Shown piece by piece: positions 26,987 to 35,077 of a stretch of 64,000 nt of DNA (its first letter is position 1; the number at the start of each line of letters is the position of its first letter). The notes under the pieces were generated by a model. The model did no database searches, had not been told where the DNA came from, and worked only from the letters and a program-made list of their open reading frames with translations. Made by a program: the position numbers and the translations under genes. The stretch comes from an uncultured Clostridia bacterium (lineage in GTDB: Bacteria; Bacillota; Clostridia; Oscillospirales; Ruminococcaceae): contig CANRAO010000001.1 of assembly GCA_947628615.1 (NCBI GenBank), forward strand, positions 124,001 through 188,000, read 5' to 3'.

Positions 26987-27754
26987 ATGGTGATAAATAT
27001 GCAATATAATGACTTATCCTATGAAAAATTATCTGAAAAGATTTATGTTTGTATATCTACAGAGCACAGGTTCGGGACAGACGCATTTTTGCTTGCTGAT
27101 TTTGCAAAGGCAAGGCATAAGGATAAAGCCGCAGATTTTTGTTCGGGAAACGGAATAGCCGCACTTTTGCTTGAGCGTGACTATTCCCCGAAAAGGATAT
27201 ATGCTCTTGAAATTCAAAAGAAGGCTTACGACCAGTTATGCCTGTCGGTTGAGAAATCTGAAACGGCAGGAGAGATAATACCCGTGCTTGGCGACTTAAA
27301 GGATTTCAAATCAAAAGAGGAGCTTGATTTGATTATCTGCAATCCGCCGTATAAGGCTGACGGAGCAGGTATAAAAAATGATACCGAGTCAAGCTCGATA
27401 GCACGGCACGAAATGCTTTGTAATATTGACGACGTTTGCTTATCAGCGTCACGGAATTTAAAGTTTGGCGGAAGACTGTGCGTTTGCAACCGACCTGAAA
27501 GACTTTGCGATATAATGGTCGCTATGAGGAAGAATAATCTTGAGCCTAAAAGAGCGAGGTTCGTTTCTAAAAATAAAGACACTTCGCCTTGGCTGGTTCT
27601 GGTTGAGGGGAAGAAAGGTTCAAAGCCGTTTATGAGGGTAGAACCGCAGTTTTATACACAGTCTGAGGACGGAGCAGGCTTTTCGGACGAGCTTAAGGCA
27701 CTGTATAGTTTATACGAAAACACGGAGGATAAAAATGAAAATATTGGCAATTGA
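26987..27754 (+). CDS. tRNA1(Val) (adenine(37)-N6)-methyltransferase-like protein
   Basis: A 255-residue SAM-dependent N6-adenine methyltransferase of the TrmN6/YfiC type. The order is HRFGTDAFLLADFA, the SAM loop AADFCSGNGIAALLL (about 45-59), YALEIQKKAYDQL, and the catalytic NPPY motif in LIICNPPYKADG near 116-127. The start could be ATG 26987 or the in-frame ATG 26999; ribosome sites are weak for both. It overlaps polA by 20 bases, so the two are translationally coupled. The exact tRNA target is inferred from family membership. Confidence 0.82.
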   Translation: MVINMQYNDLSYEKLSEKIYVCISTEHRFGTDAFLLADFAKARHKDKAADFCSGNGIAALLLERDYSPKRIYALEIQKKAYDQLCLSVEKSETAGEIIPVLGDLKDFKSKEELDLIICNPPYKADGAGIKNDTESSSIARHEMLCNIDDVCLSASRNLKFGGRLCVCNRPERLCDIMVAMRKNNLEPKRARFVSKNKDTSPWLVLVEGKKGSKPFMRVEPQFYTQSEDGAGFSDELKALYSLYENTEDKNENIGN

Positions 27755-30302
27755 CGGAAACAGCATAATGAACAGGGCGTTTTACGGAATACGTTTGCTT
27801 TCCAACAATAAAGGTTTTTTTACAAATGCCATAACAGGCTTTATGAACATTTATCTGAAAGAGCTTGAAACGGTAAGACCCGACTGTGCGGCTGTTGCAT
27901 TTGACCTTAAAGCGCCGACATTCAGGCACAAAGCGGTATCGAGCTACAAGGCAAACAGAAAGGGAATGCCTGACGAGCTTGCAATGCAGATGCCGAAAAT
28001 CAAGGAGATATTAAAAGAGCTTGGGGTTAAGATAATTGAAGTCGAGGGCTATGAGGCAGACGATATTTTAGGCACTGTATCAGACATATTTTCAAAGAGC
28101 GGAAACGAATGTTTTATTTTGACAGGCGACAGAGACAGCTTTCAGCTTGTGAGGGACAATGTTACTGTCAGGCTGGCAGGAACAAAGGAGACAAAGGTAT
28201 ACACTCCCGAAAGGATAAGGGAGGAATACGGCGTTGAACCCGAGCAGATGATTGATGTTAAGGCTCTTATGGGAGACGCAAGCGATAATATTTCAGGAGT
28301 TAAGGGAATTGGCGAGAAGACGGCATACAGTCTTATACAGAGGTTTGGGAATATCAACAGACTTTATGAGGAGTTCAGAGAATCTGACCTGCCTAACGGA
28401 GTTAAGGCTAAGCTGGAGGTCGGAAAGGATATGGCATATGAAAGCAGATTTTTAGGCAAAATCGTCTTAAATGTGCCGATAGATACCGATGTAAATTCGT
28501 ATAAGACGGGTACTGTTGACAAAACAGCGCTGGCAGAAACTCTTTCTGAGCTTGAGATGTATAAACTGCTCGAAAGACTTGATTTGAAGAATGTTTCGTC
28601 AGAAGACGGAAGTCAGTCGTCAATATTTGATATGAAAAAAAGCGATCTGCCTGAAATAGAGGTAAGCGTTCTGACTGATGATACAGTAAACAGTGTAATT
28701 CAGAGCAAAAAAGAGGTATATTTTATTTTTAGAAGTAAAAATGATAATGCTTATCTTGAAATTCTGTTTGATGATAAGGCATACCATACCGATGATAAAG
28801 AAATTATCAAAAAGATATTTGAATCTGACATGGATAAGCTGTGCTTTGAATGTAAAGAGGCGTATAAGTTTGCTTTTGCAAACGGTTTTGACTTGAAAAA
28901 TATAAGGTTTATCTGCGACTTGGCAGGTTACTTGCTGAAATCTCAGGCAAGCGATTACTCGGTTGAGAATTTATGTGCAACATATAAGGTGACCTACCGG
29001 CGTGATATGGAGGAGTACGCAGATATTTCATCGCTAAAAAGCCTGTGTATAAGGCTTAAAGCTGAAATCGAAGCAACAGAAATGCAATCGCTTTTGTACG
29101 ATGTTGAACAGCCTCTCTGCGAGGTTTTGGCGTCTATGGAGTGCGAAGGAGTTAAGGTAGACATAAAGGGCGTAGAGGAGTTCGGAAAAGGGCTTAAAGA
29201 ACAGATAGACGAGCTTCAAAACAGCATTTATGAGCTGGCTGGAAAAGAGTTCAACATATCGTCACCTAAGCAGTTAGGAGCGGTTCTGTTTGAGGACCTT
29301 TCACTGCCCTGCAAAAAGAAAACAAAAAGCGGTTATTCTACCAATGCAGAGGTGCTTGAATCGCTTAAAGACATTCACCCGATTATTCCGATGATTTTGG
29401 ATTACAGAACGCTGACAAAGCTCAACTCAACTTATGTAGACGGTCTGTTAAAGCTTATCGGCGATGACGGCAGAGTTCACTCTGTGTTCAAGCAGACGGA
29501 GACGAGAACGGGCAGAATATCGTCAACCGAGCCTAATATGCAGAACATTCCCGTTAGAAAAGAAATAGGCAGAAATATGAGAAAGTTCTTCGTTGCAGAC
29601 AGCGGCAATATGCTGCTTGACGCCGATTACAGTCAAATCGAGCTGAGGGTTTTAGCTTCAGTATGCGGAGACGAAAATATGCAGAACGCTTTTATCAGCG
29701 GCGAGGATATACACGCTTCAACTGCGGCAAAGGTTTTCGATATGCCTGAGGATTTTGTTACGCCCGAGATGAGAAGAACAGCAAAAGCCGTAAATTTTGG
29801 AATAATCTACGGAATAGGTGCGTATTCGCTTTCGCAGGATATAGGCGTATCTGTTGCAGAGGCTAAAAAGTATATCAACGACTATTTGAATCACTATCCT
29901 AAGGTAAAGGAATTTATGGATAAAACCGTCGATGACGGAATAAAGAACGGCTATGTGGAAACAATTTTCGGCAGAAGAAGATATATCCCTGAGCTTTCAG
30001 CGTCAAACAGAATGCTTCAGGCTTTCGGGAAAAGAGCCGCTATGAACGCTCCTATTCAGGGGGCGGCGGCAGATATAATAAAGATCGCTATGGTTAAGGT
30101 CTATAAGCGGCTCAAAGCCGAAGGGCTTAATGCGAAGCTTATCTTGCAGGTTCACGACGAGCTTATTATCGAGTCGTCAATTGAGGATAAGGAAAAGGCA
30201 AAAGCTATTCTCGGAGAGGAAATGGTAAACGCAGTTAAGCTTAAAGTGCCTATGAAAGCGGATGTAAACGAGGGCAAAAGCTGGTATGATGCAAAGGGTT
30301 AA
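27735..30302 (+). CDS. polA: DNA polymerase I
   Basis: An 855-residue family A polymerase used in repair and Okazaki fragment processing. The N-terminal 5' nuclease (1 to about 290) has AIDGNSIMNRAFYG, VEGYEADDILGT and LTGDRDSFQLV. The polymerase domain has motif A DADYSQIELRVLASVCG near 630, motif B RRTAKAVNFGIIYG near 680 and motif C VHDEL near 805. The middle 3'-5' exonuclease region (about 310-480) lacks the acidic residues needed for proofreading, as in B. stearothermophilus Pol I, so the enzyme probably does not proofread. CGGAGGATA precedes the start. Confidence 0.96.
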   Translation: MKILAIDGNSIMNRAFYGIRLLSNNKGFFTNAITGFMNIYLKELETVRPDCAAVAFDLKAPTFRHKAVSSYKANRKGMPDELAMQMPKIKEILKELGVKIIEVEGYEADDILGTVSDIFSKSGNECFILTGDRDSFQLVRDNVTVRLAGTKETKVYTPERIREEYGVEPEQMIDVKALMGDASDNISGVKGIGEKTAYSLIQRFGNINRLYEEFRESDLPNGVKAKLEVGKDMAYESRFLGKIVLNVPIDTDVNSYKTGTVDKTALAETLSELEMYKLLERLDLKNVSSEDGSQSSIFDMKKSDLPEIEVSVLTDDTVNSVIQSKKEVYFIFRSKNDNAYLEILFDDKAYHTDDKEIIKKIFESDMDKLCFECKEAYKFAFANGFDLKNIRFICDLAGYLLKSQASDYSVENLCATYKVTYRRDMEEYADISSLKSLCIRLKAEIEATEMQSLLYDVEQPLCEVLASMECEGVKVDIKGVEEFGKGLKEQIDELQNSIYELAGKEFNISSPKQLGAVLFEDLSLPCKKKTKSGYSTNAEVLESLKDIHPIIPMILDYRTLTKLNSTYVDGLLKLIGDDGRVHSVFKQTETRTGRISSTEPNMQNIPVRKEIGRNMRKFFVADSGNMLLDADYSQIELRVLASVCGDENMQNAFISGEDIHASTAAKVFDMPEDFVTPEMRRTAKAVNFGIIYGIGAYSLSQDIGVSVAEAKKYINDYLNHYPKVKEFMDKTVDDGIKNGYVETIFGRRRYIPELSASNRMLQAFGKRAAMNAPIQGAAADIIKIAMVKVYKRLKAEGLNAKLILQVHDELIIESSIEDKEKAKAILGEEMVNAVKLKVPMKADVNEGKSWYDAKG

Positions 30303-30351
30303 CTGTATGATTGGAAAAAATAAAACTGTCTTTAATAAAGGAAGTGCTTAA

Positions 30352-32115
30352 ATGGCTCTTGACGGAGTGTTTTTAAATTTAATAAAAAAAGAGCTTGAAA
30401 GCGTTTTGATAGGCGGCAGGGCAGAAAAGATACATCAGCCGTCAAAGGAGGAAATACTTTTCACCATTCGCACCCGTGAGGGCGCATATAAGCTGATTTT
30501 TAACACCAGTGCAGGAACGGCAAGAGTTCACATAACAAACGCACAGATCGAAAACCCAAAAGTTCCGCCTATGTTCTGTATGCTTATGAGAAAGCATTTG
30601 TCGGGCGGAAAGCTCATGAAGATCAGACAGGACGGTTACGAAAGAATACTATATTTCGACTTTGATTCTGCAAACGAAATGGGAGATATATGCCGCTTCA
30701 CGCTTGCTGTTGAGATAATGGGCAGACGCTCAAATCTCATTTTGATCGATTCAGAGGGAAAGATAATAGACAGCATAAAGCGTGTCGGTCAGGATATGTC
30801 AAGCGTTAGAATGGTTCTTCCTGGAATGGCATATCAGGTTCCGCCTAAGGAAAAAAGGCTGTCGATATTTGATTTTACCATTGATGAGTTTAAGAAAAGT
30901 CTTTCTGAATATTCAAAGCAGATTTTTTCAAAGGCGCTCACAAGGATTTTCGAGGGAATATCCCCTGTGTTTGCCCGTGAGATCGAGTTTTTCGCCTTGA
31001 GGGGCGGTGAGAAGATATGCTCTGAACTAAATGGTGATGAAATCGACAGAGCGCTGTTTTTCATAAATAAAACGGCAGAAGAGATAACTTCCCACAAAAA
31101 CAGGTTTACGGTCTTGAGAACAAAGGACGGTCAGCTGAAGGATTTTTGCTTTTGCAGTATCAATCAGTACGGAAGTCTGATGGTAACGAAGGATTTTGAT
31201 TCAGCCTGCGGGCTTTTAGACTTTTTCTATTCTGCAAGAGACAGAATGGCAAGAACAAAGCAAAGAGCATCTGATTTGTTTAAGTTTTTGGTGAGCACGT
31301 CTGACAGGATAGCAAGGCGTATAGCCAATCAGCGGGAGGAGCTTAAAGAATGTGCGGAGCGTGACGCACTGAAGCTAAAGGGCGATCTGATAATGTCAAA
31401 CATCTACAGGCTTGAAAAGGGAATGGGTCATGCCGAAGTTGAGGATTACACAAAAGAGGGTATGCCGACAGTTAAGATAAAGCTTGATAAGAGGCTTACG
31501 CCATCACAGAATGCGCAGAAGTATTATGCCGAATACCGAAAGGCAGACACTGCCGAGAAAATGCTTACCTCGCTTATTAAGAACGGCGAGGAGGAATTAA
31601 GATATATAGACAGCGTTTTTGACGCGCTTACCCGTGCAGAAACAGAAAGCGACGTTATCGAGCTTAGAGCAGAGCTTGCAGAGCAGGGGTATATAAGAAG
31701 CTCACGCATAAAGGGCAAGCCGCCTAAGGCTTTGCCGCCTATAAAATTTCTGTCATCTGACGGCTATGAAATTCTTGTAGGGAGAAACAACAGGCAAAAC
31801 GATAGGCTGACTTTAAAGGACAGCGACAAAACAGATATATGGCTGCACACGCAGAAGATCACAGGCTCGCATACTGTTATAAAATGCAGAGGGGAGGTTC
31901 CTCCCGACAGAACGATAGAGGAGGCTTGCGTAATTGCTGCATATCACTCAAGAGCAAAGAAGTCGTCAAACGTGCCTGTTGATTATACAGAGATAAGGTA
32001 TGTAAAAAAGCCTAACGGAGCTAAGCCGGGAATGGTTATTTTCACAAATTATCACACAGTTTATGTAACGCCCGATGAAGAGCTTGTAGAAAGGCTGAAG
32101 TCAAATAAAGTTTAA
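30352..32115 (+). CDS. rqcH: Ribosome quality control factor RqcH (NFACT protein)
   Basis: A 587-residue NFACT-family protein (older name: fibronectin-binding protein A). In B. subtilis RqcH binds stalled 50S subunits with peptidyl-tRNA and adds C-terminal alanine tails that mark the chain for degradation. The NFACT-N domain (DGVFLNLIKKELES to AVEIMGRRSNLIL) is followed by a helix-hairpin-helix and long coiled-coil segment (about 250-450). The NFACT-R RNA-binding domain (EILVGRNNRQNDRLTL, DIWLHTQKITGSHTVIK) comes last. Length is normal. AAAGGAAG precedes the start, and mpg overlaps its stop region. Confidence 0.92.
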   Translation: MALDGVFLNLIKKELESVLIGGRAEKIHQPSKEEILFTIRTREGAYKLIFNTSAGTARVHITNAQIENPKVPPMFCMLMRKHLSGGKLMKIRQDGYERILYFDFDSANEMGDICRFTLAVEIMGRRSNLILIDSEGKIIDSIKRVGQDMSSVRMVLPGMAYQVPPKEKRLSIFDFTIDEFKKSLSEYSKQIFSKALTRIFEGISPVFAREIEFFALRGGEKICSELNGDEIDRALFFINKTAEEITSHKNRFTVLRTKDGQLKDFCFCSINQYGSLMVTKDFDSACGLLDFFYSARDRMARTKQRASDLFKFLVSTSDRIARRIANQREELKECAERDALKLKGDLIMSNIYRLEKGMGHAEVEDYTKEGMPTVKIKLDKRLTPSQNAQKYYAEYRKADTAEKMLTSLIKNGEEELRYIDSVFDALTRAETESDVIELRAELAEQGYIRSSRIKGKPPKALPPIKFLSSDGYEILVGRNNRQNDRLTLKDSDKTDIWLHTQKITGSHTVIKCRGEVPPDRTIEEACVIAAYHSRAKKSSNVPVDYTEIRYVKKPNGAKPGMVIFTNYHTVYVTPDEELVERLKSNKV

Positions 32116-32129
32116 TGAAAGGCAGAACA

Positions 32130-32693
32130 ATGAAACTTGGATATGATTTTTTTAACAGAGACGTATTAAAGGTTGCACCTGAACTTTTGGGCAAGACACT
32201 TGTTCATATTGTTGACGGTGAGGAAAGACGTTTGATGATTACCGAAACGGAAGCGTATAAAGGAACAGACGACACTGCCTGTCACGCTCACAGAGGCAAG
32301 ACCGAAAGAACGAAAATTCTCTGGGGGAGTGCAGGAACGGTATATGTATATCTGTGCTACGGAATACATTGTCTAATAAATATTGTAACAGGAGATGAGG
32401 GTGATCCTCAGGCGGTATTGATCCGTGCCTGCGAGGGGAATTACAACGGTCCGGGCAAGCTGACAAAGCATTTAGGCATTGATATGAGTGCAAATTGGCA
32501 GTCGATATATGATAACGATACGCTGTGGATAGAGGATACGGGCATAAAGGCGAGAATAAGACGTGATAAGCGAGTGGGAATAGGCTATGCAAGACCCAGA
32601 GACTTAGAACGTCCGTGGCGGTATATAATGAAGATAAAGCCTGAAAAGCCAAGCGGAAAGAAAAAGCCTAAGAGAAAAGCCAAAAAATATTAG
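32130..32693 (+). CDS. DNA-3-methyladenine glycosylase (Mpg/AAG type)
   Basis: Excises alkylated purines from DNA. The 187-residue protein has the AAG fold motifs: FFNRDVLKVAPELLGK, MITETEAYKGTDDTACHA (with the catalytic Glu region), AGTVYVYLCYGIHCLINIV, and AVLIRACEG, then NGPGKLTKHLGI. The C-terminus is very basic. Start choice: ATG 32130 preceded by AAAGGC is preferred to ATG 32115, which overlaps the rqcH stop codon. It is in a tight plus-strand run with rqcH and murT. Confidence 0.92.
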   Translation: MKLGYDFFNRDVLKVAPELLGKTLVHIVDGEERRLMITETEAYKGTDDTACHAHRGKTERTKILWGSAGTVYVYLCYGIHCLINIVTGDEGDPQAVLIRACEGNYNGPGKLTKHLGIDMSANWQSIYDNDTLWIEDTGIKARIRRDKRVGIGYARPRDLERPWRYIMKIKPEKPSGKKKPKRKAKKY

Positions 32694-32702
32694 GAGAAAG
32701 TA

Positions 32703-34046
32703 ATGGGATTATACAACTTTTTAACACTGCAGTTTGGAAAGCTGATAGTAAAGGTATTACAGCTTTTACATAAGGGTGCGGGAAATCTTCCGGGACTTAT
32801 TTTGCTTGGGATAAACAAGAATATACTTGGTTATTTCAAGGTAGACTGCCCTATTATTGCTGTAACAGGCACAAACGGAAAGACTTCTGTTACCAATTTT
32901 GTAAATCATCTTTTCGAGCAGAGCGGAAAGAATGTAATTACAAATAAGCTGGGCAATAACCTCGATACGGGAATAGTTTCGCTGTTTTTGAAGCTGTGTT
33001 CTCCTACTGGTAAGATACACGCAGACTATCTTGTTCTTGAAATTGACGAATCGCACGTACCTGTTATATTCAAAAAGCTGAAGCTGGAGACTCTTATTGT
33101 TCTTAACTTTTTCAGAGACCAGCTTGACAGAAACGGCGAAGTTGAAACTCTAATTCTGAAGGTAAAGAGCTTTTTGGAGACCTTTCAGGGAAATGTCATT
33201 TTAAACGCCGACGACCCGAACGTTGCACGTTTGGGACAAGCCAACCCGGAGAATAAAAACGTAAAGTATTTTAGTGTTGAGAAGTATAAATACGCAACGG
33301 ATAAAATCCACGAGGTCGGCGAGGGAAAGTTCTGCCCTGTTTGCGGAGAAGCGCTTGAATATGAGTATTATCAGTATTCGCATATAGGACGGTTTAAATG
33401 TCCTAAGTGTGGATTTGGAGATAATGAAATTTACTTAAAGGTGGAAAATGTAGACCTTGAAAACCGTCATTTTACCGTTGACGGAAGGGAGTACAATATA
33501 AACAATCAGAGTATATACTATGTATACAATATGGCGGCTGTATGTGCGGCTGCGAAGCTGTATAACATAGACGGCGATATTCTAAGAGATACCCTTGACA
33601 CATTTGAAGTGAACAACGGCAGAATGGAGAAATTCAGCATCGGTAAAAGCAATGCGGTTATAAACCTTGCAAAGAATCCTGTCGGAGCGAATATGACTAT
33701 TCGTGTTATGAACGAGACCGGCTGCGAAAAGGAGCTTATGTTTGTGCTAAACGATAACCTTGCCGACGGCTATGATGTTTCGTGGATATGGGATATAAAC
33801 TTTGAAGTTTTCAAGGACGTTACGAGAGTAATTACAAGCGGAAGGCGGGCTTATGACATTGCAATAAGAATAAAAACAAGCGGATATGACCCTTCAAAAA
33901 TAGAGGTATATCCGGATTTGGACGAGGCGGTTGAAAATCTATTTTCAACCGATGGAGAGAAGTTTATAATTGCTAATTACACTTCGGTTCAGCCGACGAG
34001 GATGGCTGTAATCAACTATATAGAAAAAAACCAAAGGGAAAAATGA
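32703..34046 (+). CDS. murT: Lipid II isoglutaminyl synthase subunit MurT
   Basis: MurT with GatD amidates D-Glu of the peptidoglycan stem to D-isoglutamine. The 447-residue protein is a Mur-ligase-like ATPase: ATP loop AVTGTNGKTS at about 53-62, EIDESHVPVIFKKL, then FRDQLDRNGEVE. It includes a four-Cys zinc ribbon (CPVCGEALEY and FKCPKCGF, about 211-238) and a C-terminal DUF1727 domain (GANMTIRVMNETG, NDNLADGYDVSWIWD). All are MurT hallmarks. It overlaps gatD by 4 bases, so the two subunits are made together. TAGGAGAAA precedes the start. Confidence 0.95.
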   Translation: MGLYNFLTLQFGKLIVKVLQLLHKGAGNLPGLILLGINKNILGYFKVDCPIIAVTGTNGKTSVTNFVNHLFEQSGKNVITNKLGNNLDTGIVSLFLKLCSPTGKIHADYLVLEIDESHVPVIFKKLKLETLIVLNFFRDQLDRNGEVETLILKVKSFLETFQGNVILNADDPNVARLGQANPENKNVKYFSVEKYKYATDKIHEVGEGKFCPVCGEALEYEYYQYSHIGRFKCPKCGFGDNEIYLKVENVDLENRHFTVDGREYNINNQSIYYVYNMAAVCAAAKLYNIDGDILRDTLDTFEVNNGRMEKFSIGKSNAVINLAKNPVGANMTIRVMNETGCEKELMFVLNDNLADGYDVSWIWDINFEVFKDVTRVITSGRRAYDIAIRIKTSGYDPSKIEVYPDLDEAVENLFSTDGEKFIIANYTSVQPTRMAVINYIEKNQREK

Positions 34047-34792
34047 TTATGAAAGAGATAAGAATATTGCATATGTATTCTGATATGCTTGACCTTTACG
34101 GCGATAACGGAAACATTGAGGTTTTGAGTTACCGAGCAAAGGCGAGGGGCATTGAAACGGTTGTTGAGCATCACAGCGTAGGAACAAAAGACACTGACTT
34201 TTCAAGCTATGATTTGATATATCTTGGCGGAGGGGCAGATTTTGAGCAGCAGCTTTTAGCTGAGGATCTTCAAAGCTGCCGTGATGAAATAATGAAAGCG
34301 TATGATAACGGTACTTTTTTTCTGCTCATCTGCGGAGGGTATCAGCTTATGGGGGAATACTACAAGGATTCCAACGGTGAAGTCATAAACGGTCTTGGAA
34401 TGTTCCCATACCATACTGCGGCGTCGCTGAATAAGAACAAGCGGTGCATTGGGAATATTATTATTGAGGCGGAGCTTAACGGAGAGAAGTATAAGGTAAT
34501 AGGCTTTGAAAATCACGGCGGTCAGACTTCGCAAACTGAAAAGCCGTTCGGCAGGGTGCTTTACGGAAACGGCAATCGTTTTGAAAGTAAAGACGAGGGT
34601 TATTTTGATAAAAACGTTATAGCGACTTACCTGCACGGACCGTTGCTTTCTAAGAACCCGAAGCTTGCCGATCATATAATTAAATACTGTGCAGAGCGCA
34701 GTGGCAATTCGGCTGAGATAACGCCTCTTGACGATACGCTTGAAGAAAAGGCGAGGGAAATTTTATTCGGACGGCTAATAAATTTGAAGTAA
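34043..34792 (+). CDS. gatD: Lipid II isoglutaminyl synthase glutaminase subunit GatD
   Basis: The glutamine amidotransferase partner of MurT, 249 residues, of the CobB/CobQ-like class. It supplies ammonia from glutamine for D-Glu amidation. MYSDMLDLYGDNGNIEVL is the family N-terminus, YLGGGADFEQQ contacts substrate, LLICGGYQLMG holds the nucleophile Cys97, and TYLHGPLLSKNP holds the catalytic His. The start ATG 34043 overlaps the murT stop; an in-frame ATG at 34049 is the alternative. The pair is essential in several Gram-positives and affects lysozyme and beta-lactam sensitivity, as known from Staphylococcus and Streptococcus. Confidence 0.94.
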   Translation: MIMKEIRILHMYSDMLDLYGDNGNIEVLSYRAKARGIETVVEHHSVGTKDTDFSSYDLIYLGGGADFEQQLLAEDLQSCRDEIMKAYDNGTFFLLICGGYQLMGEYYKDSNGEVINGLGMFPYHTAASLNKNKRCIGNIIIEAELNGEKYKVIGFENHGGQTSQTEKPFGRVLYGNGNRFESKDEGYFDKNVIATYLHGPLLSKNPKLADHIIKYCAERSGNSAEITPLDDTLEEKAREILFGRLINLK

Positions 34793-34814
34793 TATAAATA
34801 ATGGTTAAGAAAAG

Positions 34815-34849
34815 CAAGGTCTCATACACAAATTGTGTATGAGACCTTG
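34815..34849. terminator. Long perfect hairpin between gatD and the feo operon
   Basis: A 16-bp perfect stem (CAAGGTCTCATACACA and its complement) around a 3-base loop. The minus-strand exit is T-rich (CTTTTCTT), so it mainly terminates the feo operon, and it can block read-through from gatD. Confidence 0.8.
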
Positions 34850-34874
34850 TAACACTAATTATTGAGGAAGATTA

Positions 34875-35045
34875 TTAGCCGTTTTTGTGGCAGGAGCCTG
34901 CCTGCGGACAGCCTGAACAGCCGCAGGAGCAGGATTTTCCTGCCTTTTTACTTTTTCGCATTCTCACAATGATGAACACGACAACTAAAAGTAATATCAG
35001 ACTGATTATTATTGTTGATATATTTGCTTTAAAAAAATCTATCAT
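34875..35045 (-). CDS. FeoB-associated Cys-rich membrane protein
   Basis: A 56-residue protein with one membrane helix (about 7-28) followed by a basic stop and a Cys-rich tail CSCGCSGCPQAGSCHKNG. This is the small partner often found directly after feoB in Firmicutes; the Cys tail is thought to bind iron. Start choice: ATG at 35045 preceded by GGTGATT; the longer frame to 35081 would overlap feoB. It is the last gene of the feo operon, followed by a strong terminator hairpin. Confidence 0.88.
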   Translation of the reverse strand: MIDFFKANISTIIISLILLLVVVFIIVRMRKSKKAGKSCSCGCSGCPQAGSCHKNG

Positions 35046-35077
35046 AGAAATCACCGTTTCGTTCAAACTGATAAGTA